A DNA stretch of 15,009 nucleotides from Anaerolineales bacterium (GTDB taxonomy: Bacteria > Chloroflexota > Anaerolineae > Anaerolineales > E44-bin32), in assembly GCA_030668545.1 (NCBI GenBank), contig DAOUTT010000017.1:1-15009 (forward strand), read 5' to 3'. This document shows, in pieces, positions 13,562-15,009 of the stretch. Below the pieces are notes generated by a model. That model saw nothing but the letters and a program-made list of their open reading frames with translations. It ran no database searches and had not been told where the DNA came from. Made by a program: the position numbers and the translations under genes. The first letter of the stretch is position 1. Each line of letters starts with the position of its first letter.

Positions 13562-15009
13562 TCAGTCTTCTTCCTCTGAACCAGTCTCACTCTTGCGCGC
13601 GGCGATAAGTTCCTCGGCCACGTGTGAAGGGACAACTTGATAGTGGCTCAATGACATCGAGAACACGCCACGCCCACCTGTCATCGACCGAATGTCGGTC
13701 GTGTAACGTTGTATCTCGGCAAGTGGAACTTGCGCGGTAACCACGCTCCGCCCTCGTTCGGTCTCCATCCCCTGGACACGTGCCCGGCGGGTGTTTAGAT
13801 CCCCGAGGACATCACCCATGTTCGCTTCTGGAACGGTGATGCGAATATCCATGATCGGCTCGAGCATGACCGGGGCTGCGGCATTCATTGCCTGTTTGAA
13901 TGCCTCCCGGCCGGCGACCTCAAAAGCAACCGCCTTTGAGTCGACCGGATGCTCCTTACCGTCAACGATGAGGACTCTGACTTTCTCAACCGGGTAACCG
14001 GCGATTACACCCTGCTTCATCACACCCTTCACGCCCTTCTCGATAGCGGGCATGAAGCCTTGTGAGATCGAGCCACCGAAGACCTTATTAACGAATTCGA
14101 ACTGTCCTTCCTCTAGAGGCTCGATATCCATGTGGACTTCGGCAAACTGCCCTGCGCCACCCGTCTGCTTCTTGTGGCGGTATGCGGCATGACCGGATTT
14201 TGTGATCGTCTCTCGGTAGGGAACCCTGGGCACTTCTGTGTTGAGACCGACCTGGAACTTGGCTTCCGCCTTACGTAAGGCGACGTCGATATGCTGATCT
14301 CCCATCCCCTGCAAAATGGTTTGGTTTGTGCTTGGTTCCTGGTGCCAGGAGAGCGTGGGATCCTCTTCACAGAGACGTGTTAATGTGGGGGTGATTTTCG
14401 TCGAGTCCGCTTGCGTCTTCGGTGATACCGAAACGGAGAAAAGCGCGTTTGGATAATCGGGTTTCTCGATTGTAAGTGGGTGCCCTTTATCGCCAAGCGT
14501 ATCGCCAGTTGCCGTCTCACCAAGCTTGGCGACTGCACCTATGTCCCCAGCGTGGAGATTCTTGATTCCGAGCTGCTCTTTGCCCCGCAAAATAAACAAA
14601 TTACCTAGTCGTTCCTCGGTTTTCTTGGTGTGGTTCCACACCCGGCTGTCCGCAGCGAGTGTACCGGAGAGCACGCGCAAATAAGTGAGCTTTCCTACGA
14701 ATGGGTCAGCTGTCGTCTTCCATACACGGACAACCAGAGGGCCGGAATCAGAAGCTTCTATGATCTCTTCTCCCGATGCTCCTTGTGCCTTCACCGGTTC
14801 AGCGTCGGCAGGGGAGGGGAAGATCTCAATCATTGCCTCCATAAGCGGCACTACGCCTGTCGTTTTACCAGCTGCGCTCACGAAAACCGGTATAAACCGC
14901 CCGGCGTGGACAACCGATTTGAACCCTTTGGTAATTTCGGCGGCGGTCAGATCTTCCCCTTCGAGATATTTCTCAAGCAGGGCATCATCCCCCTCCACGG
15001 CGGCTTCAA
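13562..15009 (-). CDS. fusA: EF-G-like translation GTPase (FusA2-type), N-terminus beyond right edge
   Basis: The C-terminal 481 residues of an elongation factor G-type protein; the frame is open at the right edge, so the GTP-binding P-loop lies outside. In the visible fragment, the end of the G domain is followed by domain II (about 88-175, beta barrel with PFVGKLTYLRVLSGTL), domain III (about 186-255), domain IV (about 260-380, with KKQTGGAGQF) and domain V (about 382-465, with NMGDVLGDLNTRRARVQGM). These drive ribosomal translocation in canonical EF-G. The KKQTGGAGQF block and overall style fit the EF-G-like FusA2 group better than the str-operon EF-G, and no rpsL/rpsG/tuf neighbours are seen. 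The tail ends in a run of acidic residues. A terminator hairpin follows the stop. EF-G superfamily is certain; the subgroup is moderately supported. Confidence 0.95.
   Translation of the reverse strand, partial: EAAVEGDDALLEKYLEGEDLTAAEITKGFKSVVHAGRFIPVFVSAAGKTTGVVPLMEAMIEIFPSPADAEPVKAQGASGEEIIEASDSGPLVVRVWKTTADPFVGKLTYLRVLSGTLAADSRVWNHTKKTEERLGNLFILRGKEQLGIKNLHAGDIGAVAKLGETATGDTLGDKGHPLTIEKPDYPNALFSVSVSPKTQADSTKITPTLTRLCEEDPTLSWHQEPSTNQTILQGMGDQHIDVALRKAEAKFQVGLNTEVPRVPYRETITKSGHAAYRHKKQTGGAGQFAEVHMDIEPLEEGQFEFVNKVFGGSISQGFMPAIEKGVKGVMKQGVIAGYPVEKVRVLIVDGKEHPVDSKAVAFEVAGREAFKQAMNAAAPVMLEPIMDIRITVPEANMGDVLGDLNTRRARVQGMETERGRSVVTAQVPLAEIQRYTTDIRSMTGGRGVFSMSLSHYQVVPSHVAEELIAARKSETGSEEED

Noticed and set aside
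13230..13640. 136-codon plus-strand open frame
   Set aside because: It overlaps the membrane protein, the terminator and the end of the EF-G-like gene in antisense, with no domain.

Overview
The window looks like a bacterial chromosome segment of moderate GC content, about 55% by eye. The likely source is an anaerobic Chloroflexota lineage such as Anaerolineae. I infer this from the style of the housekeeping proteins (LeuS, the EF-G-like factor, a DUF6504-type protein, a COG3602-type ACT protein) and from a T-box leader outside an obvious Firmicutes context. No marker gene proves the taxonomy. I see no mobile element, CRISPR array, prophage or long repeat.

Left part (1-4471, all minus strand). 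Transcription runs right to left. A near-consensus promoter at 4442-4471 drives two tandem tRNA-Ala genes (anticodons CGC, then GGC). These are followed, with no visible terminator between, by a full T-box riboswitch with a CUC (Leu) specifier and then leuS. leuS ends at an intrinsic terminator (1262-1292) whose U-tract contains the -35 box of the next promoter, which serves ridA. Beyond ridA is an OmpR-family response regulator cut by the left edge. Its conserved receiver lysine is replaced by glutamate.

Middle (4675-8725). Reading right, metF is followed by a small ACT-domain protein and a class I SAM-dependent methyltransferase. These could form a loose one-carbon cluster, with gaps of about 60-70 bp. 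A 13-bp bidirectional terminator (6824-6854) separates them from a convergent eight-helix membrane protein of unknown function (6899-7795). That gene is divergent from a Crp/Fnr-type regulator (8014-8688), and a CRP-like dyad lies between the two.

Right part. A strong promoter (8783-8811) starts a tight plus-strand operon: an M24 Xaa-Pro-type peptidase, two tandem paralogous alpha/beta hydrolases and a PAP2-family membrane phosphatase. The first two junctions are 4-bp stop/start overlaps. On the minus strand from the right edge come the C-terminal two-thirds of an EF-G-like GTPase, a terminator hairpin, a small membrane protein and an overlapping DUF6504-type gene.

Most notable are the tRNA-Ala/T-box/leuS arrangement, the lysine-to-glutamate receiver, and a MetF with changes at two conserved cofactor/substrate motifs. 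I found nothing that clearly constitutes an undescribed multi-gene system.
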